Source of the DNA: Acidimicrobiia bacterium
GTDB lineage: Bacteria; Actinomycetota; Acidimicrobiia; Acidimicrobiales; Poriferisodalaceae
Length of the DNA stretch: 62,046 nucleotides
Direction of reading: 5' to 3'
NCBI GenBank assembly: GCA_022822525.1
Contig: JAJEBN010000029.1
Span: 1 to 62,046, forward strand
This document shows, one piece after another, positions 8,454 to 19,012 of this stretch. Under the pieces are notes generated by a model. The model was not told where the DNA came from. It was given only the letters and a program-made list of their open reading frames with translations, and ran no database searches. The position numbers and the translations under genes were made by a program. Within the stretch, counting starts at the first letter, position 1. Each line of letters opens with the position of its first letter.

Positions 8454-10136
8454 GTGACTGAACCCCTGTACGACTTCATCATCGTCGGCGGCGGATCGGC
8501 CGGATGCGCGCTCGCCAACCGGCTGAGTGCGGACCCGGCCAACAAGGTGCTGGTGCTCGAGGCCGGTCGCCGTGACTACCGGTGGGACGTGCTCATCCAC
8601 ATGCCGGCAGCGCTGGCCATGCCGATCGGCAACCGCTTCTACGACTGGCAGTACGAGACCGAGCCGGAGCCGCACATGGGCGGGCGGCGGGTGTACCACG
8701 CCCGCGGCAAGGTGCTCGGCGGCTCCAGCTCCATCAACGGGATGATCTTCCAGCGCGGCAACCCGGCCGACTACGACAAGTGGGCCAGCCGGCCCGGCAT
8801 GGCGGCGTGGGACTACCGGCACTGCCTGCCCTACTTCAAGCGGATGGAGACCTGCCTGGCGGGCCCCGATGACTGGCGCGGCGGCGACGGCCCGCTGGTG
8901 CTCGAGCGCGGCCCGGCCACCAGCCCGCTGTTCGCGGCGTTCTTCGATGCCGTGCAGCAGGCCGGTTACAAGCTGACCGACGACGTGAACGGCTTCCGCC
9001 AGGAGGGCTTCGCTGCATTCGACCGCAACATCCACCGCGGCCGGCGCCTGTCCGCCTCCCAGGCCTACCTGCACCCGGTGATGGGACGTCGGAATCTGGA
9101 CCTGCGCACCGGCGCGCTCATCAGCCGGGTGCTCTTCGACGGCAACCGGGCGACCGGTGTCGAGTACCAGCAGAAGGGCCGGCGGGGCCGCACCCGGGTC
9201 GCCCGGGGCGGGCACGTGATCCTGTGCGCGGGAGCGTTCGGCTCAGCGCAGCTGCTGCAGCTCTCCGGCGTGGGCTCCCCCACGCTGCTCGGCCAGCACG
9301 GAATCGGGGTGATCTCGCCCGCCGAAGGCGTCGGCGAGAACCTCCAGGACCACCTGGAGGTGTACATCCAGTACGCCTCGAAGCTGCCGGTGTCGATGCA
9401 GCCCCACCTGCGGCGCCGGCGCCGCCCGTGGATCGGCCTGCAGTGGCTGGCACGTCGGGGACCAGGGGCCACCAACCACTTCGAGGCGGGCGGCTTCGTG
9501 CGCAGCAACACCGACGAGGCCTACCCCAACCTCATGTTCCACTTCCTGCCGCTGGCAGTGCGCTACGACGGCTCGGCGCCGGCCAGCAAGCACGGCTACC
9601 AGGTGCACGTCGGGCCGATGTACTCCGATGCGCGCGGCTGGGTGCGCATCAGCTCGCCCGACCCCACCGCCAAGCCGGCGATCCGGTTCAACTACCTGTC
9701 CACCGCACAAGACCGCCGCGAGTGGGTCGAGACCGTGCGTGTCACCCGTCACATCATGAACCAGCCGGCCTTCGCGGCCTACAACGACGGCGAGCTGTCG
9801 CCCGGCCCCGGTGCCCAGTCCGACGACGAGATCATGGATTGGGTGGCACGCGACGCCGAGACGGCGCTGCACCCGGCGGGCACGGCGCGGCTCGGCACCG
9901 ACGAGCTGGCCGTGACCGATCCGTCGACCATGAATGTGGCCGGGACGTCGGGCCTCAGCGTGGTGGACGCCTCGGTGATGCCCACGGTCACCAACGGCAA
10001 CATCTACGCGCCGGTCATGATGATCGCCGAGAAGGCCGCCGATCTGCTGCTCGGAAACGAGCCGCTCGCGCCGCTGGACGTGCCGGTCTACGGTCAGGCG
10101 TGCGGGGATTCCGCGCCGGGCTCTGTGCCGCCGTGA
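8454..10136 (+). CDS. betA: choline dehydrogenase / GMC oxidoreductase
   Basis: FAD-dependent GMC-family oxidoreductase of 560 residues. The dinucleotide-binding motif [16 protein letters not shown] lies at the N-terminus, the GMC signature 1 ([18 protein letters not shown]) near residue 85, and signature 2 ([15 protein letters not shown]) near residue 265. The C-terminus has the catalytic His-Pro and Asn region ([20 protein letters not shown]). Choline dehydrogenase oxidises choline to betaine aldehyde and on to glycine betaine; the context of betaine transport genes supports that substrate, although other alcohols are possible. The GTG start has AGGTG five bases upstream. The end overlaps the convergent tetR gene by 43 bases. 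No betB aldehyde dehydrogenase is in the window. Confidence 0.9.
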   Translation: MTEPLYDFIIVGGGSAGCALANRLSADPANKVLVLEAGRRDYRWDVLIHMPAALAMPIGNRFYDWQYETEPEPHMGGRRVYHARGKVLGGSSSINGMIFQRGNPADYDKWASRPGMAAWDYRHCLPYFKRMETCLAGPDDWRGGDGPLVLERGPATSPLFAAFFDAVQQAGYKLTDDVNGFRQEGFAAFDRNIHRGRRLSASQAYLHPVMGRRNLDLRTGALISRVLFDGNRATGVEYQQKGRRGRTRVARGGHVILCAGAFGSAQLLQLSGVGSPTLLGQHGIGVISPAEGVGENLQDHLEVYIQYASKLPVSMQPHLRRRRRPWIGLQWLARRGPGATNHFEAGGFVRSNTDEAYPNLMFHFLPLAVRYDGSAPASKHGYQVHVGPMYSDARGWVRISSPDPTAKPAIRFNYLSTAQDRREWVETVRVTRHIMNQPAFAAYNDGELSPGPGAQSDDEIMDWVARDAETALHPAGTARLGTDELAVTDPSTMNVAGTSGLSVVDASVMPTVTNGNIYAPVMMIAEKAADLLLGNEPLAPLDVPVYGQACGDSAPGSVPP

Positions 10137-10795
10137 TCGCGGTCGTGATCGGAGATCATCGCGGACACCAGGTCGAGCACCTCGTGGCGTTCCGCCTTGG
10201 TCGGGGGTGCGAGGCCGAACAGGTCGATCAGCCAGAGCCCGTCGCCCACGATGCGTGCAAGCAGGCCGGCGGTCTCGGCCAGCTTGTCGTCATGCATGAG
10301 GCGCTCCTGCCAGCGCTCGAACGTTGCCCGCGTGTTCGCCAGCAGCTCGTCGTCGAGCGCCGCGGCCGCCAGGATCGACGCCGAGGTGTCATCGGCGGCC
10401 TTGTACGGCTCGCGCACGTAGTCGAGGTAGGCGAGCGCGAACGTGCCGCGGGCAGCGGGGTCGGCGGCCCGGAACCGGGCTTCCCGAATGTCCAGCTCGT
10501 CGTCGAGGACAGCGAGCGTCTCGTCGAGCAGCCCCGCCATCAGGGCGTCCTTGGAGCCGAAGTGGTAGAGGAAGCCGCCCTTGCTGACTCCGGCCGCGAT
10601 CGCGACCCGGTCGAGCGTCAGATTGGCCGCACCGTCGGTGCGGATGACCTCGATGGCCGCCTGCAGGATGCGCTCGCGGGTCTGCACGGCGCGCTCCTGC
10701 ACCGGACCCGATCTCGATGTCGCGCTGTCGGCCCCCGACGCCGGCGGGACGGCGCTTGTCGCTTCGCGGGGCTGAGATCGTGCCACAGTCAGCAC
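10094..10795 (-). CDS. TetR-family repressor of the betaine genes (BetI-like position)
   Basis: TetR-family regulator of about 233 residues. The helix-turn-helix is typical ([19 protein letters not shown], then [27 protein letters not shown]), followed by a helical ligand domain. The open frame extends upstream across the start of the divergent ATPase gene, so a shorter start is needed; GTG at 10795 or 10786 fits, leaving a 60-70 bp shared promoter gap. Its place between betA and the betaine transporter genes, convergent with one and divergent from the other, suggests control of choline/betaine metabolism, as BetI does elsewhere. The ligand is unknown. Confidence 0.8.
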   Translation of the reverse strand: MLTVARSQPREATSAVPPASGADSATSRSGPVQERAVQTRERILQAAIEVIRTDGAANLTLDRVAIAAGVSKGGFLYHFGSKDALMAGLLDETLAVLDDELDIREARFRAADPAARGTFALAYLDYVREPYKAADDTSASILAAAALDDELLANTRATFERWQERLMHDDKLAETAGLLARIVGDGLWLIDLFGLAPPTKAERHEVLDLVSAMISDHDRDHGGTEPGAESPHA

Positions 10796-10854
10796 AGCGT
10801 ACCGATGCCCCGAACCCGTCCGGCTGGACGGTAATACGGGCTGCGGAGGCCCCC
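10796..10854. promoter_or_regulatory. divergent promoter region of tetR and proV
   Basis: About 60 bases separate the likely tetR start (10795, minus) from the ATPase start (10855, plus). Both promoters and any TetR operator must lie here or just inside the tetR 5' end. No long palindrome stands out. Confidence 0.4.
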
Positions 10855-11955
10855 ATGGATCAGACGTCTCCCGATTCGGCCGGTATCCCAGCCGTCCAGA
10901 CGATGACGGGCGCGGATGCTGACGCAGCCGAGACAACGGTCAGCGTCACCGGGCTGTGGAAGATCTTCGGCAGAAAGGTCGACGCCGCGCGCGAGCTGGC
11001 GGAGTCCGGTGCGGAACGAGACCGGATACAGGCCGAGACGGGTTGCCTGGTGGCAGTTCAGGACGTGAGCTTCCACGTGCATGCCGGCGAGACATTCGTG
11101 GTGATGGGCCTGTCCGGCTCGGGCAAGTCGACGCTGGTGCGCTGCGTGTCGCGCCTGATCGAGCCCACGTTCGGCCACATGGAAGTGTGCGGAACCATCC
11201 TGGCCGACGCCAGCGACACGGCACTGCGGGATCTGCGCCGCAGCAAGATGGCGATGGTCTTCCAGCACTTCGGCCTGTTCCCCCACCGGCGCGTGGTCGA
11301 CAACGTGGCATACGGGCTGGAAGTGCAGGGCGTTGCACGTGACGAGCGCCATGAGCGGGCGCGCGAGGTGCTCACCACCGTGGGGCTCGACGGCTGGGGC
11401 GACCACTACCCCCAGCAGCTCAGCGGCGGCATGCAGCAGCGAGTCGGGCTGGCACGTGCTCTGGCGGTGGAGCCCGAGGTGCTGTTCTTCGACGAGCCGT
11501 TCTCGGCGCTCGACCCGCTCATCCGGCGCGACATGCAGGACGAGCTGGTGGCGCTGCAGCTCGAGCTGCAGCGCACCATCGTGTTCATCACCCACGACTT
11601 CGCCGAGGCACTGCGGCTGGCCGACCGGATCGCCATCATGCGCGACGGCGCCTTCACCCAGGTCGGGACGCCGCTCGAGATCCTGACCCAGCCCGCCGAC
11701 GACTACGTGCGGGCCTTCACGCAGGATGCGCCGATCGCCAAGGTGCTGCCCGCGTGCTCGCTGATGCGGCCGGTCGGTGACGTCGCCGTCGAAGAAAGCT
11801 GGCCACGCACCACTGAGACCGCCACGCTCGAATCGGCCCTGCCGTTCCTGCTGTCGGCGCATCGTCCGGTGGTGGTCTGCAATGCCGGGGGCGACCCCCT
11901 GGGCCTGCTGCACCCCCACGACGTCGCAGCAGTATTGGAGAGCAACCTGAGATGA
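10855..11955 (+). CDS. proV: glycine betaine/proline ABC transporter ATPase
   Basis: ABC ATPase of 366 residues, ProV/OpuAA type. It has the family-specific N-terminal extension (LWKIFGRKVDAARELAESG), Walker A GLSGSGKST, the Q-loop VFQHFGLFPH, signature LSGGMQQRVGLARAL, Walker B VLFFDEPFSALDP and the switch His in FITHDF. The C-terminal 90 residues look like a degenerate CBS region rather than two full CBS domains; in OpuA the CBS pair senses ionic strength. The ATG at 10855 is preceded by GGAGG at five bases, which decides the start against earlier in-frame GTGs. The stop overlaps the permease start by 4 bases (ATGA), indicating translational coupling. Confidence 0.95.
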   Translation: MDQTSPDSAGIPAVQTMTGADADAAETTVSVTGLWKIFGRKVDAARELAESGAERDRIQAETGCLVAVQDVSFHVHAGETFVVMGLSGSGKSTLVRCVSRLIEPTFGHMEVCGTILADASDTALRDLRRSKMAMVFQHFGLFPHRRVVDNVAYGLEVQGVARDERHERAREVLTTVGLDGWGDHYPQQLSGGMQQRVGLARALAVEPEVLFFDEPFSALDPLIRRDMQDELVALQLELQRTIVFITHDFAEALRLADRIAIMRDGAFTQVGTPLEILTQPADDYVRAFTQDAPIAKVLPACSLMRPVGDVAVEESWPRTTETATLESALPFLLSAHRPVVVCNAGGDPLGLLHPHDVAAVLESNLR

Positions 11956-13943
11956 GCCAGACGGCCGAGGCGGGGCCCGCGGCAGCTTCCCCGGGGGCGG
12001 TGCGGCGGCGAACGCCGTTCGCCGTGGGGCTGGCAGCCGCTGCTGTCGCGCTCGTGATCGTCGGCTTCGTCGCATCGGTCGGCGCTTTCCCGGAGTCGTG
12101 GAACCTCGGGCTGGCCGACCCCATCGATCGCACGCGGCGCTGGCTCATCAACAACCAGACGTCTCACTGGCTGTACACGGTGCTGCTCAACCCGCTGACC
12201 GATCTCGCCGATGCGGGCATCCGCCAGCTCGAGGCGGTCCTGCGGTGGTTCCCGTGGTACGTGTACCCGGTGTTCTGCGGCCTCGGCCTGTGGCGTGTGC
12301 GCGGCCGGGTGGCGGGCACGCTCGGCTTCTGCGGCGTCGTGCTCATCGGCATGACCGATCTGTGGCAGCAGGGCTTCGCCACGCTCGCACTGATGGGCGT
12401 GGCGGTGTTCCTGTCGCTGCTGGCCGGCATCCCGCTGGGCATCGCCGCGTGGCGCAACGACCGGTTCGCCGGCGTGCTGCGCCCGACGCTCGACGCCATG
12501 CAGACCATGCCCGGGTTCGTCTACCTCATCCCGTTCGTGCTGCTGTTCGGCATCGGACGGGTGCCGGCGCTGATCGCGACGGTCATCTTCGCCCTGCCCC
12601 CGGTGGTGCGGCTCACCGATGTCGGTCTGCGCAACGTGCCCGGGCCGATGGTGGAAGCCTCGGAGATGTTCGGCGCCACCGACCGCCAGACGCTGCGGCT
12701 GGTGCGGATCCCCGCAGCTCGCCCGGCGATCCTGGCGGGCACCAACCAGACCACGATGCTCGCCATGAGCATGGTGGTGATCGCCGCATTCATCGGCGCG
12801 GGCGGTCTCGGCCAGGACGTGCTGCGAGCCATGCGCGACATCGACGTCGGCGAAGCCTCCGAGGCAGGCATCGCCATCGTCATCATGGCGATCATCCTGG
12901 ATCGCTTCACGCGGGGCATCGCCACGCTGGGCGAGCGCGGGCGCGGTCAAGAACCGGATGCTCATGCAGGCGGCTCGCTGCGGGCCGCTGACACCACGGC
13001 GATCCGCTGGATCGCGGCAGCAACGGCTCTGGTGGCGCTGGTGGGCGGCATCGTGGGCCACAACACGTTCCCCGAATGGCTGCAATGGCACTACGCGCCG
13101 TACATCAACGACATCACGGCGTGGGCTCGCGACAACCTCTACGACATCGGCAACTCGGGCATCGGCACCGGGCCGCTCAGCGACTTCATCACCGTCTACA
13201 TGGTGACGCCGCTGCGGGAGCTGCTCTCGTCGGGCATTCCGTGGCCGGCCATGATCGGGCTCGGCGTGCTGGGCGGCCTGCTGGCGCGTGGCGTCACGCT
13301 GGGGCTCGGCATCGGCGTCGCACTGTTGGGGATCGGGTGGCTGGGCATGTGGGAGCTGTCGATGGACACGCTGGCCCAGACGCTGGTGGCCGTGGCCGTC
13401 ACGCTGGCGATCGCAGTGCCGCTCGGGATCCAGGCCTCCCACAGCGACCGCTTCCAGAAGCTGATCGACCCGGTGCTCGACTTCCTGCAGACGATTCCCA
13501 GCTTCGTGCTGCTGGTGCCGGTCATCACGCTGTTCCATGTGGGGCGGATCCCGGGCATCATCGCCTCGGTGGTGTACGCGCTGCCGGCCGCGGTGCACTA
13601 CACCGATCTGGGGCTGCGCCGGGTTCCCGCCGAAGTGCACGAGGCGGCCACGAGCTTCGGCGCCACCCGCTGGCAGCGCCTGCGGCGCGTGGAGCTGCCG
13701 CTGGCGGCGCCCGAGCTGATGGTGGCGGTCAACCAGGTGATCATGCTGGTGCTGGCCATGGTGGTGATCGCCGGGCTGGTCGGCGGCGGCGGGCTCGGCC
13801 TCGAGACGGTGAACGCGCTGCGTCGCAGCGACGCCGTCGGACGGGGCTTCGAGGCCGGCATAGCGATCGTGCTGCTGGCAGGGATTCTGGACCGCCTCAC
13901 CAGGGGCGTGGCCGACCGCCTCCGCCCACCCGCCGCCGCCTGA
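11952..13943 (+). CDS. proW: betaine ABC permease with two fused membrane domains
   Basis: Permease of 663 residues, about twice the usual ProW length. Two full binding-protein-dependent transport domains lie in tandem. Each carries its own EAA-loop: EASEMFGATDRQTLRLVRIP near residue 236 and EAATSFGATRWQRLRRVELP near residue 560. Each half also repeats the pattern ALxxMxVVIAxxxGxGGLG. Normally such permeases dimerise around the ATPase dimer; here one chain supplies both halves, so the transporter would be a fused pseudo-dimer with two ProV subunits. It is coupled to the upstream ATPase by a 4-base overlap. The binding protein is encoded separately at 7.2-8.3 kb. Confidence 0.93.
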   Translation: MSQTAEAGPAAASPGAVRRRTPFAVGLAAAAVALVIVGFVASVGAFPESWNLGLADPIDRTRRWLINNQTSHWLYTVLLNPLTDLADAGIRQLEAVLRWFPWYVYPVFCGLGLWRVRGRVAGTLGFCGVVLIGMTDLWQQGFATLALMGVAVFLSLLAGIPLGIAAWRNDRFAGVLRPTLDAMQTMPGFVYLIPFVLLFGIGRVPALIATVIFALPPVVRLTDVGLRNVPGPMVEASEMFGATDRQTLRLVRIPAARPAILAGTNQTTMLAMSMVVIAAFIGAGGLGQDVLRAMRDIDVGEASEAGIAIVIMAIILDRFTRGIATLGERGRGQEPDAHAGGSLRAADTTAIRWIAAATALVALVGGIVGHNTFPEWLQWHYAPYINDITAWARDNLYDIGNSGIGTGPLSDFITVYMVTPLRELLSSGIPWPAMIGLGVLGGLLARGVTLGLGIGVALLGIGWLGMWELSMDTLAQTLVAVAVTLAIAVPLGIQASHSDRFQKLIDPVLDFLQTIPSFVLLVPVITLFHVGRIPGIIASVVYALPAAVHYTDLGLRRVPAEVHEAATSFGATRWQRLRRVELPLAAPELMVAVNQVIMLVLAMVVIAGLVGGGGLGLETVNALRRSDAVGRGFEAGIAIVLLAGILDRLTRGVADRLRPPAAA

Positions 13944-14012
13944 GCAGCGAATGGCCGACGGCTGCGGCAGCAGCTCTACTGGTCGCTGACGACCTGCGGT
14001 GCGCGGTCGTTC

Positions 14013-14063
14013 GTGACTACAAATTTGTTTGATGTAGTCACGATCGTTCAATAATGTGGTCAC
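14013..14063 (+). promoter_or_regulatory. vapBC promoter with autoregulatory operator
   Basis: A 9-bp perfect inverted repeat, GTGACTACA (14013-14021) and TGTAGTCAC (14033-14041), is followed by a third half-site TGTGGTCAC (14055-14063), exactly 22 bp after the second. A promoter overlaps it: TTGATG at 14029-14034, a 17-bp spacer, and TAATGT at 14052-14057. The predicted transcript would begin at the ATG (14064), so the mRNA would be leaderless; no ribosome-binding sequence is present. This is the layout expected for repression by the VapB-VapC complex. Confidence 0.7.
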
Positions 14064-14369
14064 ATGAGCAGTGAGGCAGCGAGCACCGATATCGGCATCC
14101 GGGAGCTGAAGGCGAAGCTGTCGGAGTGCGTGCGGCGGGCTGCCGGCGGCGAGCGTCTCATCGTCACCGACCGGGGACGGCCGGTGGCACAGCTCGCCCC
14201 GCTGGATGATTCGACGCTGGACGACCTCGCACGCATCGAACGAGGCGTCGCAGAGGGCTGGATCACACCTGCCAAGCGACGCGGCGGCCTCAAGCACTTC
14301 GATCGACCGCAGCTGACCGCCGATGCACCGACTATCCAGGAAATGCTCGACGAAGACCGCGGCGACTGA
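14064..14369 (+). CDS. VapB-type antitoxin, Phd/YefM fold
   Basis: Antitoxin of 101 residues. The N-terminal half has the Phd/YefM DNA-binding pattern (IGIRELKAKLSECVRRAAGG, then VTDRGRPVAQLAPL), and the C-terminal part is the charged, flexible tail that usually wraps the toxin (ending in an acidic DEDRGD). It should neutralise the PIN toxin encoded next and, with it, repress the operator just upstream. The stop TGA shares one base with the toxin ATG. The start codon appears to lie at the transcription start, which suggests leaderless translation. Confidence 0.9.
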   Translation: MSSEAASTDIGIRELKAKLSECVRRAAGGERLIVTDRGRPVAQLAPLDDSTLDDLARIERGVAEGWITPAKRRGGLKHFDRPQLTADAPTIQEMLDEDRGD

Positions 14370-14767
14370 TGCTGTACGTCGAATCGAGCGCTCTCTTCAA
14401 GAGGTACCGGCCGGAGCGCGATTCCGACGTCGCGCTCCGATTCATGGCCGAGGATCAGGTGCTCGTCACCTCGCGTCTGACCGAGATCGAAGTCAGGCGC
14501 AACCTCACGCGGCTCTTTCGAGGAAACGATCTGGCGCGAGTTCAGAATCAGCTGCAGATCGATCTCGACGAGTTTGCACTCATGAGCCTCGACGCCGAGG
14601 TGTGTATGGACGCGGCTGGCATTGCTGAGGAGACGCTGTGCCGCTCGCTCGACGCGATCCACCTGGCGGCTGCCCGACGCGCGAGCCCGAATGCGACCGT
14701 GCTGACGTTCGACCGGCGTCAGGCAGAAGCAGCCCGCGCCATTGGCATGGCTGTCCTCGGCGCCTGA
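14369..14767 (+). CDS. VapC-type toxin, PIN-domain RNase
   Basis: PIN-domain protein of 132 residues, the expected toxin partner. The first acidic position is Glu5 (MLYVESSALFKRY), where Asp is more usual. Other family acids follow: Glu in TEIEVRRN, Asp in SLDAIHLAAA and Asp in VLTFDRRQAE. VapC toxins cleave tRNA or rRNA in a metal-dependent way; the target here is not predictable. It is fused translationally to the antitoxin by a one-base stop/start overlap. All catalytic positions look intact, so the toxin is probably active. Confidence 0.9.
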   Translation: MLYVESSALFKRYRPERDSDVALRFMAEDQVLVTSRLTEIEVRRNLTRLFRGNDLARVQNQLQIDLDEFALMSLDAEVCMDAAGIAEETLCRSLDAIHLAAARRASPNATVLTFDRRQAEAARAIGMAVLGA

Positions 14768-14785
14768 GGGGCGCAGCAGGACTGG

Positions 14786-16894
<2,109 letters not shown>

Positions 16895-17111
16895 AAGGGC
16901 CTCCAGGGGCACATCGGAGTCAGATCAGGTCGCGTCGGGATCGGGGGGATGTCAGGGCGCCGAGCCCTCGGTGCACGTTCCGGCCGGACCAGTACCGCAC
17001 ACGCCCCGGGGCCTGCTGCGGACATCTCGCACGACGTCGAGCCGTCCGCAACGCCGCGGAAACGCTAGGCCCCAATACTGCCGCTCGCAAACGTCCCGAC
17101 GCTGGGAACGG

Positions 17112-18479
17112 CTAGTTCGCCGGTTGAGGACCGGGCTGCTCCTCAACCGGAGGTTCGTTGCGGGACGCGCCCCTGCCAGCCCACCACAGGACTGCCAATG
17201 CGCCCGCAGCTGCGGCCAAGGACGCCACCAGGATGCCGATCTTGGCGAGGTCCGTCACCCCGCCGCTGTCGAAGGCGAGTCCTGAGATCAGGATCGAGAC
17301 GGTGAAGCCGATGCCTGCCGCGAACCCGGCGCCGACAAACTGCGGCCAGCTGAGTCCGTCGGGCAGTTCGAAGCCGAGTCGCGTCGCCACCCACGTGAAC
17401 AGCGTGATGCCGACCGGCTTGCCGACCACCAGTCCCAGGATCACGCCCCAGGTGATGGGAGAAGCCGCCGCGTCGGCCACGGTGTCGCCGGACAGCTTCA
17501 CGCCGGCGTTTGCGAGGGCGAAGATGGGCACGATCAAGAACGCCGTGAACGGGTGGAGGGTCGTCTCGAGACGCTCAGTCATCGGCACCGATTCCTGCAC
17601 GAGGAACGACGCCTGGTGCACGTGGTCGACGCTGGGATCGTCGGGGAGGTGATCCACGACCTCCTGGGCCTTCTTGGAGTCGAGCAGCGGCTTGGCGGGC
17701 GCCAGCAGCCCGAGCGCCACGCCGGCGATCGTGGCATGCACGCCGGACTCGAGCGTCGCGAACCAGACCACGATCCCCAGCACGACGTACACCTCGATTG
17801 CCCAGACCTTCATCATGGTGAGGGCACGGATCACGATGAGCAGACCGACGGCCAGCGCCAGCCATCTGAAGTCGAGATCGCCTGAGTAGAAGATCGCGAT
17901 GACGGCGATGGCCCCGATGTCGTCCACTATGGCCAGCGTCAGCAGGAACAGCCGCAGCATCGGCGGGACGCGCGAGCCCAGCAGCGACACGATGCCCACG
18001 GCGAAGGCGATGTCGGTTGCCATCGGGATCGCCCAGCCCCCGCTGGCCTCGCCGGACGGATTCAAAGCGAAGTACAGCGCCGCCGGCACGACCATCCCGC
18101 CGATGGCGGCAATCGCCGGCAGCATGGCAGCGCGCACGCTGGCGAGATGACCGGTCACCAGCTCGCGCTTGATCTCGAGGCCCACCACGAAGAAGAACAG
18201 CGCCATGAGGCCGTCGTTGACGAATTGCTCCAACGTCAGCGGATGGAGGTGATAACTGCCGATGGCGAGGTCGATATAGGTGTGCCAGAAATCGAAATAG
18301 CTGTCGCTCCACGACGAATTGGCCCAGATGAGCGCTGCCGCAGTGGCCACCAGCAGCAGCACGCTGCTGGCCACCTCACGGTGAATGAACTTCAGGATCG
18401 GCCGGGCCACATATCGAGCCAGCCGGCTGTCGCCCCCGACGAACGTCTCACGATGCAACAGGTAGTCGGAACCCGCCAT
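17112..18479 (-). CDS. nhaA: Na+/H+ antiporter NhaA
   Basis: NhaA family antiporter of 455 residues, slightly longer than the E. coli protein because of a charged C-terminal tail rich in Pro/Gln/Glu. The ion-binding aspartates are present: Asp156 in MATDIAFA and Asp186-Asp187 in AIVDDIGAIAV. The helix 2 motif FFFVVGLEIKREL is also conserved. The protein expels Na+ in exchange for protons at the cytoplasmic membrane. Its place beside the pyrophosphatase and close to betaine transport genes fits salt and pH homeostasis. Start at ATG 18479; no Shine-Dalgarno is seen. STAS and monooxygenase genes lie upstream on the same strand with short gaps. Confidence 0.96.
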   Translation of the reverse strand: MAGSDYLLHRETFVGGDSRLARYVARPILKFIHREVASSVLLLVATAAALIWANSSWSDSYFDFWHTYIDLAIGSYHLHPLTLEQFVNDGLMALFFFVVGLEIKRELVTGHLASVRAAMLPAIAAIGGMVVPAALYFALNPSGEASGGWAIPMATDIAFAVGIVSLLGSRVPPMLRLFLLTLAIVDDIGAIAVIAIFYSGDLDFRWLALAVGLLIVIRALTMMKVWAIEVYVVLGIVVWFATLESGVHATIAGVALGLLAPAKPLLDSKKAQEVVDHLPDDPSVDHVHQASFLVQESVPMTERLETTLHPFTAFLIVPIFALANAGVKLSGDTVADAAASPITWGVILGLVVGKPVGITLFTWVATRLGFELPDGLSWPQFVGAGFAAGIGFTVSILISGLAFDSGGVTDLAKIGILVASLAAAAGALAVLWWAGRGASRNEPPVEEQPGPQPAN

Positions 18480-18556
18480 ACGGCAGCACAGGATACGGAT
18501 CGATGCCCGGCGCTCTCGACCGCGTACTCGACGGCGGCTGCTGCGTCAGGACGTAC

Positions 18557-18925
18557 TCAGCGATTCGAGACGTGCCGGATAGCCGCTGCCCGCTCGTTCG
18601 TCGTCTCGAAGAGCGCTTCGACGCCCATGTCAGCCAGGGTGGCGCCGATCTCCGGCCCGCTGACGACGAGCGCCACGGCGCCCCCCGCGTTGCGGCATCG
18701 ACGTCGAGCGTCGAGCAGCACGCCCACGACCACCGGCTGCAGCACCGTCGCCTCGCTCAGATCGATGATGAGCCTCGGCTGCGGGCCGGCGGCTCGCAAG
18801 GCTGCGCTCATGGCGCCGTCCAGCGACGCGATGGATGCCAGGTCGAGCTCGCCGCAAGCCCTCAGCACCGTGACGGCACCCCCGTCGGCTGCGTCGACCG
18901 TCTGGGCAGTGACGTCGGTGATCAC
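18557..18925 (-). CDS. STAS-domain protein without phospho-acceptor serine
   Basis: Single STAS domain of 122 residues, like anti-sigma factor antagonists (GELDLASIASLDGAMSAAL, then LIIDLSEATVLQPVVVGVLL). In typical antagonists the loop after the second strand reads D-S-[ST]-G and its serine is phosphorylated. Here the loop is LQPVVVG, so the acceptor serine and glycine context are missing. The protein could be a constitutive binder or a structural module rather than a phospho-switch. It lies between the monooxygenase and nhaA on the same strand. The GTG start at 18925 is the best available, but its ribosome site is weak. Confidence 0.75.
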   Translation of the reverse strand: MITDVTAQTVDAADGGAVTVLRACGELDLASIASLDGAMSAALRAAGPQPRLIIDLSEATVLQPVVVGVLLDARRRCRNAGGAVALVVSGPEIGATLADMGVEALFETTNERAAAIRHVSNR

Positions 18926-19012
18926 GTCACCGAGATCGGCCAGCGTCTGGGATCGCTGCAGTCGGGCGAGCGTTCCATCCGCAGCGGCACGGACACCCAG
19001 CGGACGCTCGGC

